Shown: in pieces, positions 35,387 to 44,290 of the stretch
Layout of the letters: every line of letters begins with the position of its first letter
Position numbering within the stretch: position 1 is the stretch's first letter
From: Herbaspirillum autotrophicum
GTDB taxonomy: Bacteria; Pseudomonadota; Gammaproteobacteria; Burkholderiales; Burkholderiaceae_D
NCBI RefSeq assembly: GCF_001189915.1
Contig: NZ_LFLS01000030.1
Location: 1 to 64,000 of the forward strand
DNA length: 64,000 nucleotides
Direction: 5' to 3'
Program-made: the position numbers and the translations under genes
The notes under the pieces: generated by a model
The model's database searches: none
Seen by the model: only the letters and a program-made list of their open reading frames with translations
Told to the model about the DNA's origin: nothing

Positions 35387-37731
35387 TTCACGAACCACTG
35401 ATCGCAGACGATGTCCCCTATCCATCCCGGGTGCAATCACATGCTGCATTGACGGCCGGCATGGCGGTACGCAGCGATGCGGCTGCCAAGCTGGCCGGCA
35501 ATGGCGGTTATCTGACCGACCGCCAGACGCCTGGCATGTTGCATGCCGCCGTGGTGCGCAGCCCGCATCCGCATGCGCGGATCGTCGCGGTTGATGTGAG
35601 CGCGGCGCGGGGTATGCCGGGCGTGCATGCCGTGGTGACGGCGGACGATGTACCGGGCCGCAATGCCTTTGGCTTGCGGGTGGTGGATCAGCCGATGCTG
35701 TGCAGCGACAAGGTCCGTTTTGTCGGTGACGCGGTGGCGGCGGTCGCCGCCGAATCACCTGCGCTGGCGGCTGCCGCAGCGGCCAGTGTGGTCGTGAAGT
35801 ATGAATTGTTGCCGGTGATCGACGATCCCGATGTCGCGCTGGCATCCAATGCGGTGGCGATTCATGCCGGCGGCAATCTGCTGCATCAGATCGGTTATGC
35901 GCGTGGCGATATCGATCAGGCGTGGCAGGCGTGCGCCCACATCGCCGACGCCACCTATTACAGCGGCCGTCAGATGCACGGCTTCATGGAAACCGAAGGC
36001 GGCATCGTCGAACCGGAAATTCAGGCCGATGGCCGCATGGGGCTGGTAGTGTATGTCGGTTCGCAACATCCGCAGCGTGACCGTCAGGCATTGGCCGATA
36101 TTCTTGCGTTGCCGCTGACGCACATCCGGGTAGTGGCGTCGCCGCTCGGCGGTTCCTTCGGTGGTAAAGATGAATTGACGGTGCAACCGATTGCGGCCTT
36201 GCTGGCCTTGCGCAGCGGGCGACCGGTGCGGCTGCATCTGTCGCGGCCGGAGTCGGTGCTGGTGGGCGTCAAACGTCATCCGTTCCGCATCCGCATGCGT
36301 ACCGGCTGCGACGCTGCCGGCAAGTTGCTGGCGCATGACGTGGAATTGCTGGCCGATACCGGCGCCTACGCCACACATGGACCGGAAGTGCTGGATGCAG
36401 CCCATGAACATGCGCAAGGTGCATATTGTTTTGACGCCGTGCGGATCGACAGTCGGGTGGCCTATACCAACAATGGCGTGGCCGGTGCCTTTCGCGGCTT
36501 TGGCGCGGTGCAGGTGCAGTTTGCGATTGAGCAGCAGATCGAGCGGCTGGCGCAATTGGCGGGTATCGACGTCTGGCAGATGCGCCGGCGCAATGTAATG
36601 CAGTCTCGCCAGCCGGGGCCGTTGGGACAAAACATGGCGCCCAGCGATGCGCCGGCGCAAGTGCTTGAGGTGTTGGCGCAATCGCCGCGCATGCAGGCAG
36701 TGCGGGCGGCCACGGTACAGGTTGATGCGCGTTACCGGCGCGCCAGCGGCATGGCGGTGGTGATGCGCAGCGATGGCTTTTCGCATGGCGGTCCCAACGG
36801 CGGCGTGCTGCAACTGGCGCTGGCGGCGGATGGCAAGATTGAATTGCGGGCCGGCTTTACCGAGATGGGGCAGGGCGTAGTGGCCGCGATGAGTGCGCTG
36901 ATGTGTCGCCATCTGCATTGCAGCGCGGAGGATACGCGCCCGGTCATCGGTCGCAGCGATATCGCCGATGCCGGTCCGACCTCCGCTTCGCGCGCCACCA
37001 GTTTCTTGCATCGCGGATTGCAACAGGCGGCGCTTGACTGGCGGTTGTGTCTGCAACGGCTGGCGGCGATTTTCCTGCAATGTGCGCCGACCGATTTGCG
37101 CGTGGGTGCGCATGGCATCCGCAGTAGCCGGGATGATCGCTTGCTGCTGTCGTATATGACGCTGGCCGCGCTGGTGCCGGCAGGCGATTTGCCATTGCTC
37201 ACGATTGACGTGCAGGAAGATGCCAGCGCCAGCCAGATTGAAGCGGCGCATTATGTGTTCGGCAGTTGCGCGGCATTGGCTGAAGTGTGTCTCGATACCT
37301 GGACCGGCCGGGTGCGGGTGGAACATTTGCTGATTGTTGCCGCGCTGGGACCGGTAGTGGCGCCGCAAGCCTTGCTCGGACAAATTGAAGGCGGCGCGCT
37401 GATGGGACTCGGGATGGCCTTGCTCGAAGAATTGCCGGCGCCGCAGGGACACTACAGCGCCACCAACTTCGATGGTTATTTGATGCCGAGCATCCTCGAT
37501 GCCCCGGTCATTGAAGTGATCGCAATCGAAGATGTGCCGGTCGATGATCAGGTCGGGCCGCGCGGTGCTGGTGAAATCGGTCTCAATATTGCGGTGCCGG
37601 CAATTGCCAATGCCATTGCGCGGGCGCTCGGTGCGCCGGTGTTGCAGGTGCCGGTGAAACCGGCGCAGGTAATGCAAATGCTGGCGACGGCGGCAAGAGA
37701 GGTTGTCAATGAAATGGAGCGCCCGGCATGA
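35383..37731 (+). CDS. Molybdenum hydroxylase large (molybdopterin) subunit, xanthine dehydrogenase family
   Basis: 782 aa from the ATG at 35383. The N-terminal a/b hammerhead (YLTDRQTPGMLHAAVVRSPH) is followed by two molybdopterin-binding domains with PLGGSFGGKDE, GAFRGFGAVQVQF, GFTEMGQGV, GPTSASRATS and the active-site Glu in GPRGAGEIGLN. Such enzymes hydroxylate purines and other N-heterocycles or aldehydes using water. The CO-dehydrogenase CSFR-type Cys loop is not seen, so a heterocycle or aldehyde substrate is likely. It is flanked by the FAD and 2Fe-2S subunits, with four-base overlaps. Confidence 0.9.
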   Translation: MIHEPLIADDVPYPSRVQSHAALTAGMAVRSDAAAKLAGNGGYLTDRQTPGMLHAAVVRSPHPHARIVAVDVSAARGMPGVHAVVTADDVPGRNAFGLRVVDQPMLCSDKVRFVGDAVAAVAAESPALAAAAAASVVVKYELLPVIDDPDVALASNAVAIHAGGNLLHQIGYARGDIDQAWQACAHIADATYYSGRQMHGFMETEGGIVEPEIQADGRMGLVVYVGSQHPQRDRQALADILALPLTHIRVVASPLGGSFGGKDELTVQPIAALLALRSGRPVRLHLSRPESVLVGVKRHPFRIRMRTGCDAAGKLLAHDVELLADTGAYATHGPEVLDAAHEHAQGAYCFDAVRIDSRVAYTNNGVAGAFRGFGAVQVQFAIEQQIERLAQLAGIDVWQMRRRNVMQSRQPGPLGQNMAPSDAPAQVLEVLAQSPRMQAVRAATVQVDARYRRASGMAVVMRSDGFSHGGPNGGVLQLALAADGKIELRAGFTEMGQGVVAAMSALMCRHLHCSAEDTRPVIGRSDIADAGPTSASRATSFLHRGLQQAALDWRLCLQRLAAIFLQCAPTDLRVGAHGIRSSRDDRLLLSYMTLAALVPAGDLPLLTIDVQEDASASQIEAAHYVFGSCAALAEVCLDTWTGRVRVEHLLIVAALGPVVAPQALLGQIEGGALMGLGMALLEELPAPQGHYSATNFDGYLMPSILDAPVIEVIAIEDVPVDDQVGPRGAGEIGLNIAVPAIANAIARALGAPVLQVPVKPAQVMQMLATAAREVVNEMERPA

Positions 37732-38240
37732 TTGATCTGACCTTTACCGTCAACGGCAGCACCGTCAGTTTGTGGACAGAGCCGCAACGGCGCTTGCTCG
37801 ACATCTTGCGCGAGGACTTGCAGCTGACCGGTGCCAAGCCGGGATGCGGCATTGGCCGCTGCGGAGCCTGCATGGTGTGGCTCGACGAGGTCCCCGCCAA
37901 TTCCTGTCTGTTGATGGCGTTTCAATTGCAGGGGCGGCACGTGCACACCATCGAAGCGGTTGCCACGCAAGCTGTCAGTGCACCGGTACGCACGGCAATG
38001 GCGCAATGCGGCGGTTTGCAGTGCGGTTACTGCACCGGCGGCCTGGTGATGACGCTGACCCATTTGCACCGGCAGCAACCGCCGCCCGATCTGGAACAGG
38101 CGCAGGCGCTGGCGGCCGGCAACATCTGTCGCTGCACCGGCTACGGCGGCATCAAACGGGCGATGCAGCAACTGTTTCCAGCCGCCGGGACCAGCCTTGA
38201 GAACCATATTGAAACCGGCACAGAACAATGCCATTTGTAA
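37728..38240 (+). CDS. Molybdenum hydroxylase 2Fe-2S (small) subunit
   Basis: 170 aa. The plant-type [2Fe-2S] motif GCGIGRCGACMVWLDEVPAN is complete with its following Cys, and the second cluster domain has CGGLQCGYCTGG and NICRCTGYGGI. It moves electrons from the molybdenum centre to the FAD subunit. Subunit order medium-large-small is typical of three-gene xanthine dehydrogenase or quinoline-oxidoreductase-like enzymes. Confidence 0.93.
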   Translation: MIDLTFTVNGSTVSLWTEPQRRLLDILREDLQLTGAKPGCGIGRCGACMVWLDEVPANSCLLMAFQLQGRHVHTIEAVATQAVSAPVRTAMAQCGGLQCGYCTGGLVMTLTHLHRQQPPPDLEQAQALAAGNICRCTGYGGIKRAMQQLFPAAGTSLENHIETGTEQCHL

Positions 38241-38259
38241 ATCCAGAGAGGAATCCATC

Positions 38260-38766
38260 ATGCGCAATTTTCCGGAACAAGGTCTGCCACCGACCACCGA
38301 TCAGATTCACCGTCATTTGCGACGTTCCAATGAAGTCGCCAAACGCGCCGTGAGCATCGGTCATCATCCGTTTGGCGCGGTGCTGGTCGGACCGGATCAG
38401 GAAACCGTGTTGATGGAGCAGTGCAATGTCGATACGGTGAATCATGCCGAGGCGGTGCTGGCGCGGGTGGCGGCGTTGAATTATTCGCCCGGGTATTTGT
38501 GGGGCTGTACCTTGTACACCTCGGTCGAGCCGTGCTGCATGTGCGCCGGCACCGTGTACTGGGCCAATATCGGGCGCGTGGTGTACGGCATGACGGAGCG
38601 ACAACTGCTGGATGTGACCGGCAACCATCAGGAAAATCCGACCATGAGCGTGTCATCACGTTATGTGTTTGATCACTGCCAGAAAAATGTCGATCTGATC
38701 GGGCCGGTGCCGGAAATGCTGGAGGAAATTGCCAGCTTTCAGCGCGAATTCTGGGCCACGCGCTGA
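38260..38766 (+). CDS. Nucleobase deaminase of the cytidine-deaminase-like superfamily (guanine-deaminase-like)
   Basis: 168 aa from the ATG at 38260, after an AGAGAGGA ribosome site. The zinc motifs VNHAEAVLARVA (HAE, with the catalytic Glu) and VEPCCMCAGTVYW (PCxxC) are intact. Size and the C-terminal ending resemble small GuaD or TadA-like deaminases. Placed directly after a xanthine-dehydrogenase-type enzyme, deamination of guanine or adenine or a related base is the most natural role, though tRNA deaminase TadA is normally longer and sits elsewhere. Confidence 0.87.
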   Translation: MRNFPEQGLPPTTDQIHRHLRRSNEVAKRAVSIGHHPFGAVLVGPDQETVLMEQCNVDTVNHAEAVLARVAALNYSPGYLWGCTLYTSVEPCCMCAGTVYWANIGRVVYGMTERQLLDVTGNHQENPTMSVSSRYVFDHCQKNVDLIGPVPEMLEEIASFQREFWATR

Positions 38767-38808
38767 GCTAATGCGGGCCGGCCGGCATGGATCTTGCACA
38801 ACGCAAGT

Positions 38809-40587
38809 ATGCCGCTTTTACCTTCCCCCTCCGCTGCAACGACGCCGGCCCATCTGCGCTATCTCGAGGACGCCGATGATGTCGGCCGTCTGTTGCTGCG
38901 CCACGACTGGCATGACTACGCGCTCGGTCCGATTGCGCACTGGCCGCCGCGTCTGCACGAGGTGCTCAAGCTGTGTCTCAATTCCAATTTTCCGTACATC
39001 GTGTATTGGGGGCCGCAACTGCTGACCTTCTGGAACAGCGCCGGCAGTCTGTTCTTTGGTGGTCAGCATCCGCATGCGCTGGGTTTGCCTTTGCATGACA
39101 TCCAGTCGGATGCGGCGCGCGCGCTGGCGCCACGGATTGCGCAGGTATTGAAGAACGGCCTGGCGGTGCTGTTCGAAGACATGCAAGTGATTTACCGCCG
39201 CAATGATTATGAAGAAGAGTTTTACGAAACGTTTTCGTACAGTCCGATTCTCAACGACGACGGTCAGGTCACCGGCATCATCACTCCGATCATCGACACC
39301 ACCGCGCATGTGATCGGTGTGCGCCGCCTGCGCACGCTCGGCGATCTGGCAACGCAGACGCGGTCGGCGCATTCGCTCGCACAGTATTGCGAATCGCTGA
39401 GTCCTTGTCTGGCGCGCAATCCCTACGACTTGCCGTTCTTTGCGCTCTATGCCGGGCAGACCGATGCGGCTTTGCGACTGGTGGCGCAGGCCGGATTGGG
39501 TGAGGTACCCGAGGCCGGCTTGCCGTTGCAGATCGGGATGGACCAAGGGGGGGCGCCGGACGATAGCGGGCGGTTCGATCCGGCCCACCGTCTGGCCACA
39601 GCCATGGCCAGCGGGCAATTGACGGTGCTGGCTGCCGCCAGTGTGGTCCAACCCGTTCCGCAAGGGGTCTGGGATGCGGCGCCGCGCTCGGTGGCGGTGT
39701 TGCCGATCCGGGCGCCGGCCGGCGCGGAACAGCAATTCTTTCTGGTGGCCGGCATCAATCCCTACAAATTGCTGGATCGCGATTATCGTGATTTTCTCGG
39801 CATGCTGGCGACCCAGATCGGACGTGGCCTGGCTGATTGCCGCGCATTTGAAGAAGCCGCCGCACGGGCCCGCGCCGAACTCGCAAGCCTGATGCGACGG
39901 ACCACCATGGGCGAACTGGCAACCTCGATTGCACACGAAGTCAACCAGCCGCTGGCGGCGCTGGTGATCGATGCCAATGCCTGTCTGCGCTGGCTGGCGG
40001 CGACCCCGCCCAATCTGGAAGAAGCACAGGCGGCGGCACGTCGCATCGTCAGCAGCGGCCGCCATGCCGGCAATGTGGTGCGCGGCATCCGCGAATTTCT
40101 CAACGGCGCTGCCAGTACGCGCCGCCATTCCAATCTGGTCGAGTGTGTCTGGGCCAGTCTCGGCCTGGTGCGCACCGAAGCCCTGCGTCATGACATCGGC
40201 TTGCGGGTGCGACTGGCGGCGACGTTGCCACAAGTCTGTGTAGACACCACGCAAATTCAGCAAGTCATGCTCAATCTGTTGCTCAATGCAATCGAAGCGC
40301 TGCAGCAGGTCCGTGACCGCGCTCGCAGCATTACGCTCGAAATGTGCGCCAGTGCCGACGGCGTACAAATCCTGGTGCACGATAACGGCAGCGGTTTCGG
40401 CGCCACCGATCCGGAACGTCTGTTCGATGCCTTCTATACCACCAAGCCGGAGGGGCTGGGCTTCGGCCTGTCGTTGTCGCGCTCCATCATTGAAGCCCAT
40501 GGCGGGCGCATGTATGCGGCGGCACGTCAGCCGCACGGCGTCACTATCGGTTGCATGTTGCCGGCTGCCGGCGAGGGACCACGATGA
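38809..40587 (+). CDS. Sensor histidine kinase with PAS-like and GAF-like domains
   Basis: 592 aa from the ATG at 38809; no membrane helices, so cytoplasmic. A PAS-like N-terminus (WHDYALGPIAHWPPRLHEVL, FPYIVYWGPQLLTFWNSAGS; about residues 28-165), a GAF-like middle (about 185-355), then HisKA with TSIAHEVNQPLAALVIDANA (phospho-His) and a HATPase domain with NLLLNAIEAL and GLGFGLSLSRSI. The kinase core is of the FixL/TodS type. Its stop overlaps the response-regulator start (ATGA). It probably senses a substrate or redox state relevant to the surrounding catabolic genes. Confidence 0.88.
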   Translation: MPLLPSPSAATTPAHLRYLEDADDVGRLLLRHDWHDYALGPIAHWPPRLHEVLKLCLNSNFPYIVYWGPQLLTFWNSAGSLFFGGQHPHALGLPLHDIQSDAARALAPRIAQVLKNGLAVLFEDMQVIYRRNDYEEEFYETFSYSPILNDDGQVTGIITPIIDTTAHVIGVRRLRTLGDLATQTRSAHSLAQYCESLSPCLARNPYDLPFFALYAGQTDAALRLVAQAGLGEVPEAGLPLQIGMDQGGAPDDSGRFDPAHRLATAMASGQLTVLAAASVVQPVPQGVWDAAPRSVAVLPIRAPAGAEQQFFLVAGINPYKLLDRDYRDFLGMLATQIGRGLADCRAFEEAAARARAELASLMRRTTMGELATSIAHEVNQPLAALVIDANACLRWLAATPPNLEEAQAAARRIVSSGRHAGNVVRGIREFLNGAASTRRHSNLVECVWASLGLVRTEALRHDIGLRVRLAATLPQVCVDTTQIQQVMLNLLLNAIEALQQVRDRARSITLEMCASADGVQILVHDNGSGFGATDPERLFDAFYTTKPEGLGFGLSLSRSIIEAHGGRMYAAARQPHGVTIGCMLPAAGEGPR

Positions 40588-41237
40588 ACGCATTGACGCA
40601 TAGCGACCAGACCGGCGCCATGGTGTTTGTGGTGGACGATGACGCCGCCGTGCGGCTGGCGCTGGACAGCTTGCTGCGTTCGGTCGGCTGGCGCGTTTGC
40701 GCTGTTGCCAGCGCCGCTGAATTTCTGCTGCATGAGCGCCCCGCGACGCCGGCCTGCCTGATTCTCGATGTTCGTCTGCCGGGCCTGAGCGGACTCGATT
40801 TGCAACGTACTTTGCAAGACATGCAAGACCGTTTGCCGGTGATCATGATCACCGGCCATGGTGATATTCCGATGAGTGTTCGCGCCATGAAAGGCGGCGC
40901 GCATGATTTTCTGATCAAGCCGTTCGATGAAGAGGATTTGTTGCAGGCGGTGGCCGATGCACTGGCCAAAGATACGCAGCGCCGCATCGCTGAACATACG
41001 CAAGACGCGACGCGCGACGCCTATCAGCGGTTGACTGCGCGCGAGCGGGAAGTGCTGGAACTGGTATTGCAGGGCCGTCTCAACAAGCAAATTGCCGCCA
41101 CGCTCAACGTCAGCGAAATCACGGTCAAGGTGCATCGTCGTCATCTGATGCAAAAGATGTGCGTGCGTTCGGTGGCAGAACTGGCGCGCAATATGGAGCG
41201 CCTGCAAAACGCGGTGACCGGTGCCGCGCTATACTAA
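40584..41237 (+). CDS. FixJ/LuxR-type response regulator
   Basis: 217 aa from the ATG at 40584. The receiver domain has the acidic pair VVDDDAAV, phospho-acceptor Asp in LILDVRLPGLSG and Lys in FLIKPF. The C-terminal LuxR helix-turn-helix is LTAREREVLELVLQGRLNKQ followed by IAATLNVSEITVKVHRRHL. It is coupled to the kinase by a four-base overlap and would activate transcription, perhaps of the BMP/phosphoribosyltransferase genes that follow. Confidence 0.93.
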   Translation: MNALTHSDQTGAMVFVVDDDAAVRLALDSLLRSVGWRVCAVASAAEFLLHERPATPACLILDVRLPGLSGLDLQRTLQDMQDRLPVIMITGHGDIPMSVRAMKGGAHDFLIKPFDEEDLLQAVADALAKDTQRRIAEHTQDATRDAYQRLTAREREVLELVLQGRLNKQIAATLNVSEITVKVHRRHLMQKMCVRSVAELARNMERLQNAVTGAALY

Positions 41238-41356
41238 GGTGTAATAGGCACCTGAGTGCGTGCCACGTATGCTGCAAATGTCATTTATTTCACGCCGCGG
41301 ATGCCCGCGTTCGACAGCATCCGGTAGCGCAACAGTACAACAGGGAGAGATGCACA

Positions 41357-42442
41357 ATGTTCAGCAAGCCGTTTTTACGTACCACTTTCAGTCTGGCCGT
41401 CGGTGTACTGATCGGCGCCGCCGCCAGCGTCCATGCCGCCGAACCGCTCAAGGTCGGCTTCGTGTATATCGGGCCGGCCAGCGGTGCCGGCTGGTCGTAT
41501 GCGCATGAGCTGGGGCGGCAAGAAGTGCAGCGCAGCTTTGGCGACAAAGTAAAGACTGTGTTCGTCGAAAATGTGGCGGAAGGTCCGGATGCCGAGCGCG
41601 TGATTCGCGATCTCGCCGCCAATGGTGCCAAGGTGATTTTTGGTGGCGCCTTCGGTTACATGAATGCGATGGCCAAGGTCGCACCCGAGTTTCCCGATGT
41701 GGCGTTTGAACACGCCACCGGTTACAAGACCGGCCGCAATCTCGGCATCTACGATATCCGTACTTACGAAGGCGCTTGTCTGACCGGCGTGGTCGCCGGT
41801 GCCATGAGCAAGAGCGGCAATCTGGGCGTGGTGGCATCGGTGCCGATTCCGGAAGTGATCCGCAATATCAATGCCTATACCTTGTGCGCGCAGGCGGTCA
41901 ATCCCAAAGTGCGCACTAAAGTGGTGTGGGTCAACGCCTGGTACGATCCGCCGAAGGAGCGCGATGCTGCAGTGGCGCTGATTGCCGGCGGTGTCGATGT
42001 GCTGATGCAAAATACCGATTCGCCGGCACCGGTGCAGGTCGCGCTGGAGCGCGGCATCTATGGTTTCGGCTGGGATACCGACATGGCGCAATGGGGCAAG
42101 GATGCGCAACTGGCGGCATCGATGCTGAACTGGAGCGTGTATTACAACAAGGTGGTCAGCGATGTCATGGCCAAACGCTGGAAACCGGGCAATGCCTGGC
42201 TGGGACTGAAGGAAGATGCGATTCGCTTCGGCAACTACAGCAAAGTGGTGCCGCAGGCGGTCAAGGATCTGGTGGAAGCCCGCAAGCGCGACATCATCTC
42301 GGGTGCCAAACCGGTGTTCGGCGGACCGCTGATTGATCAGGCCGGCGTGCAACGCGTAGCGGCCGGCAAGGAACCGAGCGATAAAGACAAGCTGGCGATG
42401 CATTACTTCGTCAAGGGTGTGGAAGGGACATTGCCGAAATGA
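41357..42442 (+). CDS. BMP-family (PnrA-like) substrate-binding lipoprotein/periplasmic protein
   Basis: 361 aa from the ATG at 41357 with a GGGAGAG site. Residues 1-27 are a signal peptide ending VHAAE; there is no lipobox Cys. The body begins LKVGFVYIGPASGAGWSYAH, which is the BMP family start that binds purine nucleosides in bacteria. No ABC permease or ATPase of the nucleoside type lies beside it, so it may work with a transporter elsewhere or as a sensor input. It overlaps the next phosphoribosyltransferase by four bases. Confidence 0.87.
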   Translation: MFSKPFLRTTFSLAVGVLIGAAASVHAAEPLKVGFVYIGPASGAGWSYAHELGRQEVQRSFGDKVKTVFVENVAEGPDAERVIRDLAANGAKVIFGGAFGYMNAMAKVAPEFPDVAFEHATGYKTGRNLGIYDIRTYEGACLTGVVAGAMSKSGNLGVVASVPIPEVIRNINAYTLCAQAVNPKVRTKVVWVNAWYDPPKERDAAVALIAGGVDVLMQNTDSPAPVQVALERGIYGFGWDTDMAQWGKDAQLAASMLNWSVYYNKVVSDVMAKRWKPGNAWLGLKEDAIRFGNYSKVVPQAVKDLVEARKRDIISGAKPVFGGPLIDQAGVQRVAAGKEPSDKDKLAMHYFVKGVEGTLPK

Positions 42443-43206
42443 ACCACGCTGCAACATGCAATCTGCCGGACCAGGCAACTGACATCGTCGCCGCACTGAA
42501 GCTGGTGATCGCCGACTTCGATATGCGGCCGACGATGGTGGTGACCGGCAAGGGCGGTCAGCGTTTCGCTTTTTTTCCGACCGCCCTGACCGACAACATT
42601 CCGCCGCTCACGCATGCACTGGCGCAGGCCGTTTGTCTGCTGGCGCGGTTGCACATCGCACATCATCAACAGGCGACACTCGGCGTCGGCGAAGAAGACC
42701 GCGGCGCCATGATTGTGGCTGACATCCTGGCGCAGTATCGCTTGCCGCGCACACTGGCGCGCTGGAGTCCGTCGGGCGTGCCGGGCGAAGTGGCAGTCGG
42801 TCTGGCCAATGAATATATCGAAGAGGGTTCGACCCAGGTCTATCTGAATGGCGTGCGTCCCGGCGACCGGGTGTTGATCGTCGACGATCTGATCAGTACC
42901 GGCGGCACTTTGTGTGCCCTGATTGAAGCAGTGCGACTGGCGGGCGGCGAAATTCTGGAAATCTTTACGGTGGGCGAAAAAACCGAAAACGATGGTCGCC
43001 GCTATCTGCGCGAACAAAGCGGACTGTCGGTCAAGACACTGATCGCTTCGACCATGGAACAGATCGGCGAGGTCTTGTATTCGCGTGTGACGCACGTCAA
43101 TCTGGGGCGTATCGATGCCGGCGTGCTGGCGCAAGTGGCGCAGCATTTTCCACCGGGTTTTTGCCGCGCCGGCTTTGGCGATGACATTTCGGGAGCGCAT
43201 GCATGA
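42439..43206 (+). CDS. Purine-type phosphoribosyltransferase (adenine PRTase-like)
   Basis: 255 aa. The PRPP-binding loop DRVLIVDDLISTGGT is at residues 143-157. An N-terminal extension of about 90 residues (HLHRQQ-free, with VVTGKGGQRFAFF) is longer than in standard apt proteins (about 180 aa). It would convert a free base and PRPP into a nucleotide. Linked by overlaps to the BMP gene and to a second PRTase, suggesting salvage or tagging of an imported base. Confidence 0.82.
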   Translation: MNHAATCNLPDQATDIVAALKLVIADFDMRPTMVVTGKGGQRFAFFPTALTDNIPPLTHALAQAVCLLARLHIAHHQQATLGVGEEDRGAMIVADILAQYRLPRTLARWSPSGVPGEVAVGLANEYIEEGSTQVYLNGVRPGDRVLIVDDLISTGGTLCALIEAVRLAGGEILEIFTVGEKTENDGRRYLREQSGLSVKTLIASTMEQIGEVLYSRVTHVNLGRIDAGVLAQVAQHFPPGFCRAGFGDDISGAHA

Positions 43207-43910
43207 CATCCTTGCTCACCTCGGCGCTGCCCGGATACCGGGTGCGTCTGTATCCGCCGGGCGTGGCTTGGCCCGCCGCCGGCGGCAGTTACACCAGCAC
43301 CTATCCGGTGGTGCTGCGCGACGGCAGTTGTCTTGAATTGCCGCTGCGCGCCTTGCCCGGAGGTACGGATGCGATTGCCTTGCTGATGTCGAATCAGACG
43401 CCGTTCGCAGTCGAAGAAGCACTGGCGGCGGTAATGACCGAGATGATCCGGCCCCTGGCGCCGGACATGATCGTCGGCGTGCCCACCATGGGGCTGGATT
43501 ATGCGCGTCTGGTGGCCAAGAGTCTGGGGCTGCCGCATTACGTTGCACTCGGTCTGTCGCGCAAATTCTGGTATGACCAGAGCTGGTCGGAGCCGACCTT
43601 GTCGGGCACCAGTCCGGGCCAGTCGAAGGCGCTCTATCTCGATCCGCATTTGCTGGACCGGGTCGCCGGCCGGCGCGTGGTGTTGATCGATGATGTCATC
43701 AACACCGGCCTGACTGCGGCCGCCGCATTGCGCCTGCTGAAAAGGGCCGGCGCCAGTGTGGAAGCGGTGGCGGCAGTGCTGACGGAAGGGCCGGCGTGGC
43801 GGCAGGCACTGGCGCAAGTGGATCCCGACGCGCCGGCCAAAGTACTGGCGCTGGGACATATTCCGATGTTTCGGCGGGTGGCCGGAGAGTGGGTCGCCAA
43901 AGACGAATAA
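43203..43910 (+). CDS. Second phosphoribosyltransferase
   Basis: 235 aa with the PRPP motif RRVVLIDDVINTGLTAAAAL at residues 157-176, and an N-terminal extension in which VGVPTMGLDYARLVAKSLGL provides the usual first half of the PRTase fold. It is not closely like the preceding gene, so the pair is not a recent duplication and may use different bases or act as a heteromer. A strong terminator follows it. Confidence 0.82.
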   Translation: MTSLLTSALPGYRVRLYPPGVAWPAAGGSYTSTYPVVLRDGSCLELPLRALPGGTDAIALLMSNQTPFAVEEALAAVMTEMIRPLAPDMIVGVPTMGLDYARLVAKSLGLPHYVALGLSRKFWYDQSWSEPTLSGTSPGQSKALYLDPHLLDRVAGRRVVLIDDVINTGLTAAAALRLLKRAGASVEAVAAVLTEGPAWRQALAQVDPDAPAKVLALGHIPMFRRVAGEWVAKDE

Positions 43911-44290
43911 CCGTCCTGCGTAACTGCGACCATCCTGAACAGTTCTGCAACACATCACATCATCCGGCCAGCGGCGTAGTAAACCGATTTTGCTGATCGT
44001 TACTGCGCCGCTGTGTTTTTCATTGCCGCATTGCAATATTCTGGCAAGCTCCCCGTAAGCTGGCTCTGTTATTTTCATGCCCACACTAAGACTTGCCGCG
44101 TGGACATGCTAATCTACCGCACCGCAAGAAGCATATAAAAAATAATTGCGTGACTGGCTGCACCAGTGCAAGAACGACAAAAAACAGAGACACGATTTAC
44201 CGGGCCGCAGATCACGCGGCACGGTGGCTCAAGACGGGGACGTCAAGATTGAGAACATTGCACAGAAGAATATCGAACGCATTCGTCGCC
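43911..44290. other. Intergenic region with terminator before the GGDEF-EAL gene
   Basis: About 380 bases. The first part holds a strong terminator (43970-44020). The rest is open in the frame of the next gene back to a TTG at 44093, but the encoded residues are basic and low in homology signals, so I treat it as 5' region; a longer N-terminus for the next gene cannot be excluded. Confidence 0.5.
43970..44020 (+). terminator. Rho-independent terminator after the PRTase genes
   Basis: A 13-bp stem (43970-43982 with 44000-44012, one G.U pair) and a 17-base loop, followed by GTGTTTTT. This ends the long run of purine-type genes. Confidence 0.85.

Noticed and set aside
35755-37677. 640-aa minus-strand ORF opposite the Mo hydroxylase large subunit
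   Set aside because: GC-driven open frame; the plus-strand gene has all molybdopterin motifs and tight overlaps with its subunit genes.
34577-38240. Carbon monoxide dehydrogenase (coxMSL)
   Set aside because: The gene order is medium-large-small and the CO-dehydrogenase Cys loop is not seen in the large subunit; purine-type neighbours fit a xanthine dehydrogenase-like enzyme better.
38818-40593. 591-aa minus-strand ORF opposite the histidine kinase
   Set aside because: Shadow of a clear kinase with H-box and ATPase motifs.
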